Made by a program: the position numbers and the translations under genes
From: Streptomyces sp. CG4
GTDB taxonomy: Bacteria > Actinomycetota > Actinomycetes > Streptomycetales > Streptomycetaceae
Reading direction: 5' to 3'
Length of the DNA stretch: 64,000 nucleotides
Assembly: GCF_041080655.1 (NCBI RefSeq)
Contig: NZ_CP163525.1
Span: 806,001 to 870,000, forward strand
Notes under the pieces: model-generated
Database searches by the model: none
What the model saw: the letters and a program-made list of their open reading frames with translations, nothing else
Told to the model about the DNA's origin: nothing
Part shown: positions 25,357 to 34,762 of the stretch, piece after piece
Position numbering within the stretch: the first letter of the stretch is position 1
Layout: each line of letters starts with the position of its first letter

Positions 25357-26400
25357 GTGCCCCAACTCACGTACGGCGATATCAAGGCCGCAACGGACCG
25401 GATCGCCGGGCGCATCCGCCCCGTCACCCTCGCACCGCTCGACCCGGGCGCGATCCGCACCGGCCACCGCGACCCCCTCGATGACCGGCCCGAGGAACCG
25501 TGTCAGGTGTGGCTGGCCCTGGAATTCATGCAGCACACCGGCAGTTTCAAGGCCCGCGGCGCCCAGAACTTCATTCAGGCCCACCGCGAAGCCGGCACCC
25601 TACCCGAGGCCGGGGTGACGATCGCTTCCGGCGGCAACGCCGGCCTGGCCTGCGCCTGGGCCGCCCAGCAGCAGGGCGTGCCCGCGACCGTCTTCCTGCC
25701 TGCCGCAGCACCCGAGGTGAAGGTCGCCAAGCTCCGTTCCTACGGTGCCGATGTCCGCCTGGCCGGCTCCGAGTACGCCGAAGCTCTGGCCGCCTGCGAG
25801 GAGTTCGCCGCCACCACCGGCGCACTCCCCTCCCACGCCTACGACCACCCGCTGATCGCAGCAGGGGCCGGCACCCTGCTGGAAGAGATTCACCAGCGCC
25901 TCCCCGACCTGGACACCGCAGTGGTCGGGGTCGGCGGCGGCGGCCTGTTCGCCGGGGTGGCCACCGCTGCCCAGCACCACGGCATCCGCACCATCGCCGT
26001 CGAGCCGGAGAACTGCCGCGCACTGAACGCCGCCATCGAGGCCGGCCACCTGGTCGACGTTCCCGTCCAGTCCATCGCCGCCGACTCCCTCGGCGCCCGC
26101 CGCACCTCCGCCATGGCCCTGCACGCCGCCCAGCAGGACCGCGTCCACTCCGTCCTCGTGTCCGACGAGGACATCATCAGCGCCCGCCACGCACTGTGGG
26201 ACCACCGGCGCCTCGCCGTCGAGCACGGTGCCGCCACCGCTCTGGCGGCCCTGCTCGCTGCCGACCAGCACCTTCGGGAGCCGGGCCTGGAGACCCGGCG
26301 CAAGACGCCGAGCCGCAGCTATCGGCCCGGCAACGGGGAGAAGGTGTGCGTCGTCCTCTGCGGCGCGAACACCGACACCGGTACGCTCATGCAGCCCTGA
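25357..26400 (+). CDS. PLP-dependent serine/threonine dehydratase-like enzyme
   Basis: A 347-residue fold-type II PLP enzyme. The Schiff-base Lys is Lys65 in TGSFKARGA. The phosphate-binding loop region is ASGGNAGLACAWAAQ (substrate loop) and VGVGGGGLFAG (phosphate cup). It starts with GTG 25357 after GCAGGAG. Family members deaminate serine, threonine or beta-hydroxy amino acids. Coupled to the 2OG oxygenase and under the TetR operator, it may act on the hydroxylated product. The C-terminal 40 residues are variable. Confidence 0.85.
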   Translation: MPQLTYGDIKAATDRIAGRIRPVTLAPLDPGAIRTGHRDPLDDRPEEPCQVWLALEFMQHTGSFKARGAQNFIQAHREAGTLPEAGVTIASGGNAGLACAWAAQQQGVPATVFLPAAAPEVKVAKLRSYGADVRLAGSEYAEALAACEEFAATTGALPSHAYDHPLIAAGAGTLLEEIHQRLPDLDTAVVGVGGGGLFAGVATAAQHHGIRTIAVEPENCRALNAAIEAGHLVDVPVQSIAADSLGARRTSAMALHAAQQDRVHSVLVSDEDIISARHALWDHRRLAVEHGAATALAALLAADQHLREPGLETRRKTPSRSYRPGNGEKVCVVLCGANTDTGTLMQP

Positions 26401-26427
26401 GCCCTTTCCCCCCGCTCCCGAAGCTAC

Positions 26428-26601
26428 GAGCTCGTAACACGATCTTGTTGAGGTGGCCTGGTCGGGCGTGACCGTTCTGATGATTCGGCCGTTCGTGATG
26501 CTGTGAGTACTCGGCCGTGGATCGTGGACGAGGACCTGTGGGCACTGATCGAACCGCTGCTGCCGCCAAGAAAGGCCCGATCATGATCGCGTTACGAGCT
26601 C
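26428..26601. mobile_element. Mini-element derived from an IS5-family insertion sequence
   Basis: GAGCTCGTAACACGATC at 26428-26444 and its reverse complement with one mismatch at 26585-26601 bound 174 bp. Inside, GTG 26503 encodes VSTRPWIVDEDLWALIEPLL and LPPRKARS before a TGA at 26584-26586, the N-terminus of an IS5-type transposase. The rest of the gene has been deleted, leaving a MITE-like unit that could be moved only in trans. Confidence 0.68.
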
Positions 26602-26697
26602 ATAGACTGGGAACCCACCAAAGCGCGAGCGCCGGCGAACCCGCGGCGGCTGCCCGGTCCGCTGGCATCCGCACTCGGCAAGGCCCTCGACAGCCAC

Positions 26698-27426
26698 TCA
26701 GTTGGTGCCGCTCCAGGTAACGTACCCGGCCAGGCTCGCGACTTGGGAGACACTGGAACTGTCTGCACCGCTGGCCTGGATCTGGATTTTCCAGTCCCCG
26801 TCGAGCCACTTCACCGTGAAGGTTGCGACGTTGAAGGTGCCATTGTTCATTCGGTTGGCGAGGTTGATGACGGCAGTGTCGGGGGTGTAGTCGACGAACT
26901 GGAAGCCGGCCAGTTGCCCGTCGCTGCTGCCGTCACCCATCTCGGGCCCGGCCAGCATCCGGAGATCGTTGTCTACGCCCGGGCCGGGGACGGCTTGTTG
27001 CTTGAGGATCTCGGTTCCTTCGCGGTTGGACGCCAAACCCAGCCGGTCGCCGATCTGGGAGGCGGCGATCAGTGCGCCGAGTGGCGTGTGGGCGTAGCAG
27101 CGGGCGATGGGACCTTCAATCTTGCCCGGGCCGGCGCTCGGTGAAGCGGGCAGTGCATCGCCCTTGATGAGTTGCCAGGTGACGTCTTTGGGCGTGCTGG
27201 TGGGCGGGGTCTGGTTGGTGTCGGTCAGCCCGCAGCCGTTTCCCTGGCCGGGACTGGTGGCCTGGGCAGTATGGGACGGGCCGATGTGGGGGCGCCCGTG
27301 GCTTGGCGTGGCACCGCCGCCCGCGTGAGAAACCGTTTTGCCGCCACCGCATCCAGCCACGGACAACGTCAAGCTGGCTGCCAGCACCCATACGTGAGCA
27401 CGTATCCCACGCCGAAGGTGACGCAC
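26698..27426 (-). CDS. Putative lipoprotein
   Basis: From GTG 27426, preceded by GGGGAGGGG, the protein (242 residues) has a signal sequence with basic head, hydrophobic VWVLAASLTLSV and lipobox SVAGC, so it should be lipidated and exported. The mature part is a low-complexity linker followed by an alpha/beta domain with FTVKWLDGDWKIQIQASGAD, resembling the secreted accessory proteins found near Streptomyces Tad-like operons. It is on the opposite strand, about 760 nt from the operon. Function unknown. Confidence 0.65.
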   Translation of the reverse strand: MRHLRRGIRAHVWVLAASLTLSVAGCGGGKTVSHAGGGATPSHGRPHIGPSHTAQATSPGQGNGCGLTDTNQTPPTSTPKDVTWQLIKGDALPASPSAGPGKIEGPIARCYAHTPLGALIAASQIGDRLGLASNREGTEILKQQAVPGPGVDNDLRMLAGPEMGDGSSDGQLAGFQFVDYTPDTAVINLANRMNNGTFNVATFTVKWLDGDWKIQIQASGADSSSVSQVASLAGYVTWSGTN

Positions 27427-28189
27427 GAGACCCCTCCCCAGTTCGATCAAAGTACGAGGCAGAGCATAGAAGGGTCCGGCCCAACGGGAGACAATCAGAC
27501 CTGACAGGCAGTGAGCGGGGCAGTGTCGGGCACGGGCGCACGATAGGCGCGCACGCCAGAGATGAATGGCGCGGGCGCGCACCCCGTGCCACCCAACCTC
27601 TCAAGGCAATACACCTAGGGCGCCTTCGGCCCGGCCGAGAGAACTCAGGGCCGTCCGCCGGTCTCCGGCATGCGCGATACTGATTGCAGTCCGGGCGTGC
27701 GCGAGGGACGCATGCTGAGCAGAGCGGCGGGCAACGGTCGTTGCCTGCATGGCCTGTGCGGCGGCGACGGCTTCGCCGAACTCTGGCATACGTGCTGCGT
27801 GGCCGAATTGCGTTGGAGACTCAGGGCCTCGTCGGCTCCGGCTAGGGCTGCACGTTCGAGGGCCCCCTCGATTCCCAGCCAGCCAGAAGCATGGCCTCCA
27901 ACATCCACCCCCTGGTCACCATTGGCGATGAGCAGCACAAACGCCGGGCAATACACCAGCAAGAACGAGTCAGTCAAGGGCCATAAATCGACAACTGGTT
28001 GCGAAAGTGACCAACTACGCCCCAAGTTGTACGAGTGAACTCCAATACAAAGCTGTGAAGTTGAGCGTTGCGAGCGCAATCCTGCGACTACACAGACGCA
28101 TCACCGCAGCTGACATAGGCCGTCAAGCAGGATTGCCGCGCGGCAACCGTAGCACCGGTCTATGAGATCAAGCACACGGGGAGATATTG
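27427..28189. other. Intergenic region with a possible regulator remnant
   Basis: About 760 bases between divergent export genes. On the minus strand near 27601-27789, SAQHASLAHARTAISIAHAG and DRRTALSSLGRAEGALG look like the TPR-like tail of an XRE-type regulator, without a head or continuous frame. The right part (27930-28190) is A/T-richer and should contain the promoter of the Tad-associated operon. Confidence 0.35.
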
Positions 28190-28795
28190 ATGACCAGTGC
28201 ACAGCGACGTCCGGGAAGGCGCGCTTCTGTTCGCATCCGAACGCACGTGCCTGCTCTGCTGCTCGCGGGAGGCCTGGTCGTACTGACTGGTTGCAGCAGC
28301 AACGACTCGGGAAGCTCGGACAAGAGCCCTTCGCCTACAGCCAGCACACCTGCGCCCGCCACCTCATCCGCCGATCCGGAAGCTGCCGCCAAGCAGGATG
28401 TCATCAGCGCTTACAGGCACTACTGGGAGGAAGGGGTCATCGCCTACTCGAAGGCGAGCATGGACGGGACCGATCTCAAGAGGTACGCCAAGGGCAATGC
28501 GCTGGGACTGGTCCAGAGCGACTTGCACAACCTGAAGACAGCGGGACAGGTCATCGAGGGCAAGCCACGTATCGATCCCAAGGTCACCAGCCTGGATCTG
28601 CAGAGGAAGGTCCCGTCGGCGCAGATCACGGACTGCATCGACGTCTCGTTGTGGAAGGTTCTGGACGCCAAGACGAAGAGTGAAGTAGTCCTGCCCAAGA
28701 GCCGTCGCACCAAGTACGTGAGCATCGTGACTGCGGAGAGGTGGGGGAAGCAGTGGGTCATGCTCGAGGACAAGCCGGAAAACCGGGCATGCTGA
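28190..28795 (+). CDS. Putative lipoprotein at the head of the Tad-like locus
   Basis: A 201-residue exported protein: basic leader, hydrophobic ALLLAGGLVVLTGC with lipobox LTGC, a Ser/Pro/Thr-rich linker, then a domain with AYRHYWEEGVIAYSKASMDG and a Cys near the middle (TDCIDVSLWKV). It resembles small DUF4878/NTF2-like secreted proteins. Its end overlaps the next gene by 7 nt. It is probably an envelope accessory of the pilus/secretion system. Confidence 0.68.
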   Translation: MTSAQRRPGRRASVRIRTHVPALLLAGGLVVLTGCSSNDSGSSDKSPSPTASTPAPATSSADPEAAAKQDVISAYRHYWEEGVIAYSKASMDGTDLKRYAKGNALGLVQSDLHNLKTAGQVIEGKPRIDPKVTSLDLQRKVPSAQITDCIDVSLWKVLDAKTKSEVVLPKSRRTKYVSIVTAERWGKQWVMLEDKPENRAC

Positions 28796-29676
28796 GACGT
28801 CTCGCCGGGGCGGCCAGCGCCCTGTTTGTCCTGGGCATGAGCACCTCTACAAGTGCTGTCGCGGCCGGACCCGATCCGACGCCGTCGGCCACCGTCGGTT
28901 CCTGTGCGTCCGTCAAAGTCTGTGTAGGAGTTGGTGTCGGCGGATCTGCCGCTTCGAGCGACGACAAACCGCCGTCCCCGCGGAAGAGCGGCAAGCAGCC
29001 TTTCGTGCCAGGTCCCTGCATCGTGACGAAGATGGACCCGCAGCTACCGGCCGGAAGCCCACTGTGGGACGGACACAGTCCTGGTGACGGAGCCGTCTAC
29101 ACCCGGATATGCCCCTTGGCGCAGGCTGCTGCCGGCGCCGTGGGTCTCATGGGACCCTCGCAGACGTTCTGGTCCGCTACCGCACCGGTGGCCACGGTTG
29201 ATCCCGCCCAGCTCGCGCAGCAGGCCCTGGACAAAATGACGCTCCTGGGGCCGGACATCGCCAACCCGGCCGCGAACGGCAAGTACCTCATCGGCATGCC
29301 GATGTGGATGTGGGTGCACGAGAGCACCACCACCTACGGGCCGAATTCCGCGAGTGCCTCGGCCGGCGGCGTGACGGTGACCGCGGTCGCCAAGGTCTCA
29401 CGCATTGACTGGAAGATGGGCGACGGCTCAGCGGTCACGTGCAACGGCCCAGGCACGGCGTACAGCGCTTCGTACGGCAAGCAGGAGTCTCCAACCTGTG
29501 GCCATACCTACAGCAGCACCTCAGCCACCCAGGCGGGCGGAAAGTACACCGTAGCCGCCATAGCCACGTGGACGGTGAACTGGCACGTGAACGGTGGCGG
29601 CGAGACAGGCCAACTGACGGCGATCAGACAGTCGCAGCAACAGGTAGCGATCGGCGAGGCACAGGTCGTCAGGTAG
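28789..29676 (+). CDS. Secreted protein of the Tad-like locus
   Basis: A 295-residue protein with a signal peptide (LAGAASALFVLGMSTSTSAV, cleavage after AVAA). The mature protein has four or more Cys residues and a segment SRIDWKMGDGSAVTCNGPGT with later CGHTYSST, reminiscent of PKD-like beta-sandwich repeats (WDFGDG...HTY). Starts inside the preceding gene's end, so the genes are co-translated. Likely an extracellular component or client of the secretion system. Confidence 0.68.
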   Translation: MLRRLAGAASALFVLGMSTSTSAVAAGPDPTPSATVGSCASVKVCVGVGVGGSAASSDDKPPSPRKSGKQPFVPGPCIVTKMDPQLPAGSPLWDGHSPGDGAVYTRICPLAQAAAGAVGLMGPSQTFWSATAPVATVDPAQLAQQALDKMTLLGPDIANPAANGKYLIGMPMWMWVHESTTTYGPNSASASAGGVTVTAVAKVSRIDWKMGDGSAVTCNGPGTAYSASYGKQESPTCGHTYSSTSATQAGGKYTVAAIATWTVNWHVNGGGETGQLTAIRQSQQQVAIGEAQVVR

Positions 29677-29697
29677 AGCCGCCGGAAGGACAGAACG

Positions 29698-30405
29698 GTG
29701 AGCAAGACCCAAGAACGTGTAGACATAGCCCCGCGTGGAGTCCCCCAGCAGGGGCGTGCGGCTGGCCCGGTGGCTCCCCCGCGGGTGTCGGCCCGTAGGC
29801 GTCGGCCAGGCGTGATCGCGCTGTCGCTGGCGCTGATCGCCGCTGGAGGGGCTGGCGTTGCCGTCCTGCTGGTCCAGGTCGGCAACCGCACTGATGTGGT
29901 GACCGTTGTCCGTGACGTCCAGGTGGGCCAGGTCCTCACCGAGAACGACCTGGGCAAGGCTTCCGTCGCCCTGGACCCTACGGTCAAGGCCGTGCGCGGC
30001 ACAGATCTGAAGTCGGTGGTGGGCAAGCGTGCCGCTGTGGAGCTCAAGCCGGGTTCTCTCCTGGCTACGTCTCAGGTGACGAAGGACTCGTTGGTGAAGG
30101 CTGGGGAGCAATTGGTGCCGATCGGGCTCAAGCCCGAACAGGTACCGGCCACCACGCTGATGCCGGGTCAGAAGGTGGAGCTGGTCCACGTGCCCGCGCA
30201 GGGCGCCACAGACAACACCGGCAAGACGTCCAGTGCCACGCCCGAGACTATCGACGGACGGGTGGTGAAGGCGTCCGATGCCGCCCCTGGCACGGGGATC
30301 GTCGTCGTCGACGTCGCCACCTCCAGCGCGGACGGGCCGACGGCCGCCGCGTGGGTGTCGGCGGGCACGCTGCGCCTGGTCCTCGCCGCCCCGGACGGCA
30401 ACTGA
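29698..30405 (+). CDS. SAF-domain protein (CpaB/RcpC-like)
   Basis: A 235-residue membrane-anchored protein: basic N-terminus, one helix (GVIALSLALIAAGGAGVAVL), then a SAF domain (VVRDVQVGQVLTENDLGKAS, VGKRAAVELKPGSLL). This is the CpaB/FlgA-type layout found with Tad pili. GTG 29698 follows GGAAGGA. The stop overlaps the next ATG as TGATG. Confidence 0.78.
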   Translation: MSKTQERVDIAPRGVPQQGRAAGPVAPPRVSARRRRPGVIALSLALIAAGGAGVAVLLVQVGNRTDVVTVVRDVQVGQVLTENDLGKASVALDPTVKAVRGTDLKSVVGKRAAVELKPGSLLATSQVTKDSLVKAGEQLVPIGLKPEQVPATTLMPGQKVELVHVPAQGATDNTGKTSSATPETIDGRVVKASDAAPGTGIVVVDVATSSADGPTAAAWVSAGTLRLVLAAPDGN

Positions 30406-31211
30406 TGGCTGTGATCGCGCTGGCCGGGTGCAGCGGTGCGCCCGGAGTGACTACGAGCGCGTTGGCCTTGCTGCTGTCGTGGCCGCTGGAGCCGGGCCGG
30501 CGGATGATCCTGGCGGAGTGCGACCCGGACGGTGGCGCTGTGCTGCATGGGCTGCTGCAGGGCAGCCTCGGTGACCGGTACGGGCTGCGGAACCTGTCGG
30601 TCGCGGCCCGTCAGGGCGAGTTCAGCGAGTCGTTCTGGCGTCAGCTGATCGACCTGGGCGGCGAGGACGGCGAGCAGTCGCCGCACGACCGGCTGCTGCT
30701 GCCGGGCATCACCGACCCCGCGCAGGCAGCGAGTCTGAGCTCGGTGTGGAAGGGCCTGGCCCAGATGTTCCGGGGCATCGAGGCCGAGCACGGACACGAT
30801 GTCCTGATCGACCTGGGCCGGCGCGGAGCCACGGGCTGCTCCGGGGTGCTGGCGGAGCAGGCGGATGCCGTGTTCGTGGTGGTGCGTAACACCCTGCGCT
30901 GCCTCCAAGCCGCCCAGGCCCGGGTCAAGATGCTCGAGGACAGCGTCGGTGACGTCGGGCTGATCCTGATCGACGAAGGCCCCTATCCCGCAGGCGAAGT
31001 ACAGCGGGTCCTCCAGGTGCCGGTAGTCGCCACCTTGCCGTATGTGCCGAAAGACGCCCGCGTGCTGTCCGACGGTAACGAACAGCCACGCCGCTTCACC
31101 CGGTCGGATCTGATGAAGGCCGCCCGCACCAGCACCAATCTGCTGCTCCAACGGGCTGCCCTACGTCGCTCCCGTCTCGATCCGCGCGCCGCTTTCGCCG
31201 CGGGGAGGTGA
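30405..31211 (+). CDS. CpaE/TadZ-like MinD-family protein
   Basis: A 268-residue protein beginning MAVIALAGCSGAPGVTTSAL. The deviant Walker A lysines are missing (SGAPGVTTSA instead of KGGxGKT), so ATP binding may be weak or absent, as in other Streptomyces pilus CpaE-like proteins. Later blocks HDVLIDLGRRG and ADAVFVVVRNTLRCLQAA match the MinD/ParA fold. It probably places the machinery at the membrane. Overlaps the next gene by 4 nt (GTGA). Confidence 0.75.
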   Translation: MAVIALAGCSGAPGVTTSALALLLSWPLEPGRRMILAECDPDGGAVLHGLLQGSLGDRYGLRNLSVAARQGEFSESFWRQLIDLGGEDGEQSPHDRLLLPGITDPAQAASLSSVWKGLAQMFRGIEAEHGHDVLIDLGRRGATGCSGVLAEQADAVFVVVRNTLRCLQAAQARVKMLEDSVGDVGLILIDEGPYPAGEVQRVLQVPVVATLPYVPKDARVLSDGNEQPRRFTRSDLMKAARTSTNLLLQRAALRRSRLDPRAAFAAGR

Positions 31212-32689
31212 CCATGCGCGCCAGGCCTCTGCACCCCGATCCCAGCGTGCCCCCGCCGCCCCGCCAGCCCTCGCAGCCCCACTCGGCGCGTCCCGCCACC
31301 TCCAGCACCCAGGTCCTCGGCACTCAGGTCCCGCAGGTGATGGTCGACTACAAAGTGGCCCGGCACATCGCGGCCCAGGTCGCCAAGCAGCGCGAGGAGT
31401 TGCTGAAGACTTCCCCGGACATGGACCGGGCCAGCGAGGAACAGCGCTGCCTGGACTGGATCAACGAGGCGGTCGCGCTGTGGTCGGACGCGAACGCGAT
31501 GACGCCGCACGAGGACGAAGTCCTGCGGCGTGCCGTCTACGACCTGCTGTTCCGGGCCGGCCGCCTACAGCCGTACCTGGACGATGAACGGGTCGAGGAC
31601 ATCATCATCCAGGGCCCCGACGAGGTGTGGCTCGACTACGGCGACGGCGAACGCCGCATGGTCGGGGCGATCGCGGACTCCGAGGAGGAACTCCTCGAAC
31701 TGCTGCGGGAGTTGGCCCGCGACTCCGGGCACAACGAGCGGACCATCTCCACCGCGAACCCCACTTTGGCCCTGTCCTTGAAGGATGGTTCCCGTCTGCA
31801 GGCGATCACCGGGCTCGGGCCGAAGACCTATGCCGTGATCCGCCGGCACCGGGTCTCCCACGCCGGACTCGACGACCTCGTCCGGCTCGGCACGATCGAC
31901 CCGATCCTGCGCGAGTTCCTCGGCGCCTGCGTCCGCGCCGAGAAGAACATCATGATCGCGGGAAAGCAGAAAGCAGGAAAGACCACACTGCTGCGGGCGA
32001 TGCTCAAGGAGTTCGACCCCGAGGTCCGCTTCGCCACCGTCCAGACCGAGAACGAATTGTTCTGTCATGCCAACGGCTACCACCGACAGGTGGTCTCCCT
32101 GCTGAGCCGTGAGTCCAACGGGGAGAAGGACGTCACTGGCCGTAGCGCCGGTGAGGTCACGCTCTTGGACCTGATGCACCCGGCGCTGCGGATGTCGCTG
32201 GAGCGGATCGTGGTCGGCGAGGTCCGCGGCCCGGAAGTCGTCGCCATGATGCAGGCGCTGACGAACGGGTCGGGTGGCAACCTGTGTACGATCCACGCGC
32301 GGCGTCCGGACATCGTCTTCGACCGGATCGCCGAGCTGTACGCGCTCGCCCAGGCCAACCTCTCCGAGCAACTCGCCTACCGGCAGACCGCCAACGGCCT
32401 CGACATGATCGTGTACGTCGACATGACGGACGAGACGCAGATCGGCGGCCGCCGCCACCGCTACGTCTCCCACGTCCTGGAGCTCACCGGGATCGGCGAG
32501 AGCGGCCGCCCGGCCACCAACACCATCTTCTCCCCCGGCACCGAATGGGGAGAACTGCGGGCGGTACCGCGGATGGACCCGGGCTGCATCGACGATCTGC
32601 GCCGGGTCGGCTTCGAGTCGTCTCTGCTGCAGCAGACGTACGAGGCGTGGTCGGCGCCGCTGCCGTTGAAGGTGGGGGTGAGCCGATGA
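31208..32689 (+). CDS. CpaF/TadA-family secretion ATPase
   Basis: A 493-residue type II/IV secretion ATPase: N-terminal helical domain, Walker A AGKQKAGKTTLLRAML near residue 252, Walker B region RIVVGEVRGPEVVAMMQALT, and the His-box LCTIHARRPDIVFDRIAEL. It powers assembly of the Tad-like pilus or secretion of its substrates. GTG 31208 overlaps the upstream stop; ATG 31214 is an alternative. Overlaps TadB by ATGA. Confidence 0.93.
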   Translation: MTMRARPLHPDPSVPPPPRQPSQPHSARPATSSTQVLGTQVPQVMVDYKVARHIAAQVAKQREELLKTSPDMDRASEEQRCLDWINEAVALWSDANAMTPHEDEVLRRAVYDLLFRAGRLQPYLDDERVEDIIIQGPDEVWLDYGDGERRMVGAIADSEEELLELLRELARDSGHNERTISTANPTLALSLKDGSRLQAITGLGPKTYAVIRRHRVSHAGLDDLVRLGTIDPILREFLGACVRAEKNIMIAGKQKAGKTTLLRAMLKEFDPEVRFATVQTENELFCHANGYHRQVVSLLSRESNGEKDVTGRSAGEVTLLDLMHPALRMSLERIVVGEVRGPEVVAMMQALTNGSGGNLCTIHARRPDIVFDRIAELYALAQANLSEQLAYRQTANGLDMIVYVDMTDETQIGGRRHRYVSHVLELTGIGESGRPATNTIFSPGTEWGELRAVPRMDPGCIDDLRRVGFESSLLQQTYEAWSAPLPLKVGVSR

Positions 32690-33636
32690 CGCTGCTGTTT
32701 GGGCTGTTGTGCGGCATGGCCGTGGTCGGCGGGCTGATCGGTGTCGTGACAGGTGCCGTGGGCACCACGGCACCGCGTAGGGCTCCGCTGTGGCGTAGGT
32801 GGCAGGCCCTGCGCAGCGGAGGCGAGCTGGGTGAAGAGGCCCGGCTGCGCCGGCGGGCCCTCACGATCGCGGCGGTCGTGGTGTTCGTCGTCGTCTGGCT
32901 GGTCTCCGGGAACTTCGTGGGCGGGGCGCTGCTCGGTACGGCCGTGGTCGGTGTGCCCTGGCTGATCAATCCGGCGCTGATCGCTCAGGAGCGCATCGGC
33001 CAGCTGGAGGCCCTGAGCGAGTGGACGCAGCGTCTGGCCGGCCTGCTCCGCCTCGGCATGGGCCTGGAACAGGCGATGATCACCAGCCGTAAAGGTGCGC
33101 CCGATGAACTCGCCGAGCAGATCGTGAACCTGTCCGACCGGCTGCGTCTGGGCTGGCGGCCAGAGACAGCGCTGAGGACGTTCGCCGACGAACTGAACGA
33201 CGTCACCGCCGACAAGGTGGTCGCGGCGCTCATCTTGTCGGTCAACGACCGTGGCCCGGGCCTGGCTCAGGCACTGGAGGACCTCGCGGGCACCGTGCGC
33301 GATGAGGTCGCGCGGAAGCGGTCCATCGAGGCGGACCGTGCGAAGCCGCGCACCACGGTGCGGTGGATGACCATCATCACCGTGGGCGTGGTGGTCGCCG
33401 GGTTCTTCGTGCCGTCCTACACCAGGCCGTACTCGACCTTGCTCGGCCAGCTTGTGCTGGCCCTGCTGACGGTGGGATTCGTCGGCGTGCTCGCCCTGAT
33501 GCGGCAGTTGGGCTTGTTCCGCCGCATCCCGCGGTTCCTGATCGCCGACCCGGTCAGCACCGTCCGGCTCCCCGCACCCGTAGCGGACGCCGCCCCTCTT
33601 CCTGCGGCGCGGGAGACGGAAGGAGTCCCCTCGTGA
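32686..33636 (+). CDS. TadB-like inner-membrane platform protein
   Basis: A 316-residue type II secretion F-domain protein. Two N-terminal helices (residues about 3-24 and 62-95), a cytoplasmic segment RLAGLLRLGMGLEQAMITSR, the F-domain signature GPGLAQALEDLAGTVRDEVA and two C-terminal helices fit TadB. The start overlaps the CpaF stop by 4 nt. Acts with TadC as the membrane platform. Confidence 0.87.
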   Translation: MTLLFGLLCGMAVVGGLIGVVTGAVGTTAPRRAPLWRRWQALRSGGELGEEARLRRRALTIAAVVVFVVVWLVSGNFVGGALLGTAVVGVPWLINPALIAQERIGQLEALSEWTQRLAGLLRLGMGLEQAMITSRKGAPDELAEQIVNLSDRLRLGWRPETALRTFADELNDVTADKVVAALILSVNDRGPGLAQALEDLAGTVRDEVARKRSIEADRAKPRTTVRWMTIITVGVVVAGFFVPSYTRPYSTLLGQLVLALLTVGFVGVLALMRQLGLFRRIPRFLIADPVSTVRLPAPVADAAPLPAARETEGVPS

Positions 33637-34517
33637 ACCTGCTCCCCATCGTCCTGTCCGGCGGCACGGTCGGCGCCGGCCTCGCGCTGCTGGTCCGGGA
33701 AATGCTGCGGCCCCAGCCCGCGCTTGGGCCGGCGCTCGCGCGCAGCGCCCCGGCCGCCTTGACCATGCCCGAGCCGGAGCTGGACCGTGACGAGCGGTGG
33801 GGGCGATGGCTGCAGGCCCGCCTGGAGCGCCTGCCCGGGGTCCGGGTCCCCACGACCAACCTGGCGCTGCTCGGGCAGGGGCCGGGGGTGTTCATGCTGA
33901 AGAAGTCCGCACTGGCCGGTCTCGGTCTGCTCTGCCCCTCCCTCGCCTCCATCCCGTGGATCATCGCCGGGGTCAGCCTGCCCTTCTACGTGCCGGCCGG
34001 CGTCGGCCTCATCATCGCGGTCCTGCTGTTCATCACGCCCGACCTCGCGGTGCGGGACCAGGCCAAGCGTGCGCGGGAGGAGTTCGCGCACGCCCTGTCC
34101 GCCTACATCGATCTCGTTGCCCTCAAGCGGGCCGCCGACGTCGCGCCCGCCGAGGCGCTGGAGAAGGCCACCGAGGTCGGCCGCGGCTGGCCGTTCCTCT
34201 ATCTGCAAGGGGCACTGCGCCGGGCCCGGCTGGAGAAGATCCCGCCGTACCAGGCGCTCACGGAATTGGCTGTCGAGTACGAACTGCCCGTGCTGGACGA
34301 TGTCGCCGACATCATGCGCGGCTCGGCCACCGACGGCACCGCCGTCTACAAGGCGCTGCGGGCCCGCACCGCCGCGCTTAATGCGGAGTTGCTGGCCGAT
34401 CAGGCCGCCGAGGCGAACGCCGCCAGCGAGAAGATGACCGCGCCCGGTGCGTTGCTCGCGGTGCTCGTGATGCTCCTGATGGCCTTCCCCGCAGTGATCC
34501 GCATTCTCACCGTCTGA
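33633..34517 (+). CDS. TadC-like inner-membrane platform protein
   Basis: A 294-residue protein from GTG 33633, which overlaps the TadB stop (GTGA). It has N-terminal and central membrane helices (CPSLASIPWIIAGVSLPFYV, GLIIAVLLFITP), a cytoplasmic F-like domain with ELPVLDDVADIMRGSATDGT, and a C-terminal helix (GALLAVLVMLLMAFPAVI). This matches Streptomyces TadC partners. The upstream open frame from 33363 is not part of the protein. Confidence 0.83.
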   Translation: MNLLPIVLSGGTVGAGLALLVREMLRPQPALGPALARSAPAALTMPEPELDRDERWGRWLQARLERLPGVRVPTTNLALLGQGPGVFMLKKSALAGLGLLCPSLASIPWIIAGVSLPFYVPAGVGLIIAVLLFITPDLAVRDQAKRAREEFAHALSAYIDLVALKRAADVAPAEALEKATEVGRGWPFLYLQGALRRARLEKIPPYQALTELAVEYELPVLDDVADIMRGSATDGTAVYKALRARTAALNAELLADQAAEANAASEKMTAPGALLAVLVMLLMAFPAVIRILTV

Positions 34518-34546
34518 CCATCGACTCACCTTGTGAGGTAGCGAAG

Positions 34547-34762
34547 ATGAAGTACATCGCAGCCCGCACCCGCCACACCGTGCTCCGGCTGAGCATGCGC
34601 CTGCAGGAAAGCCTTCAGGAGGCGTCGCGCCGTCCCGACCGCGGTGACATCTCCACCACGACGGTCATCATCTGGGTGGCCGCCGTCACCGGTGCCGTAC
34701 TGATCGCCGGGACCATCGCCGTGGTGATCTCCAAGTACAACGGCAAGCTCGCCGGACTGTGA
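34547..34762 (+). CDS. Small Flp-pilin-like membrane protein
   Basis: A 71-residue protein with a basic/amphipathic head, then RGDISTTTVIIWVAAVTGAV and one hydrophobic helix, ending in NGKLAGL. The size, position after TadC and G-D/I-S boundary before the helix suggest the structural pilin or a pilin-like subunit processed at the head/helix junction. No prepilin peptidase gene was seen in the window. Overlaps the next gene by 4 nt. Confidence 0.62.
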   Translation: MKYIAARTRHTVLRLSMRLQESLQEASRRPDRGDISTTTVIIWVAAVTGAVLIAGTIAVVISKYNGKLAGL

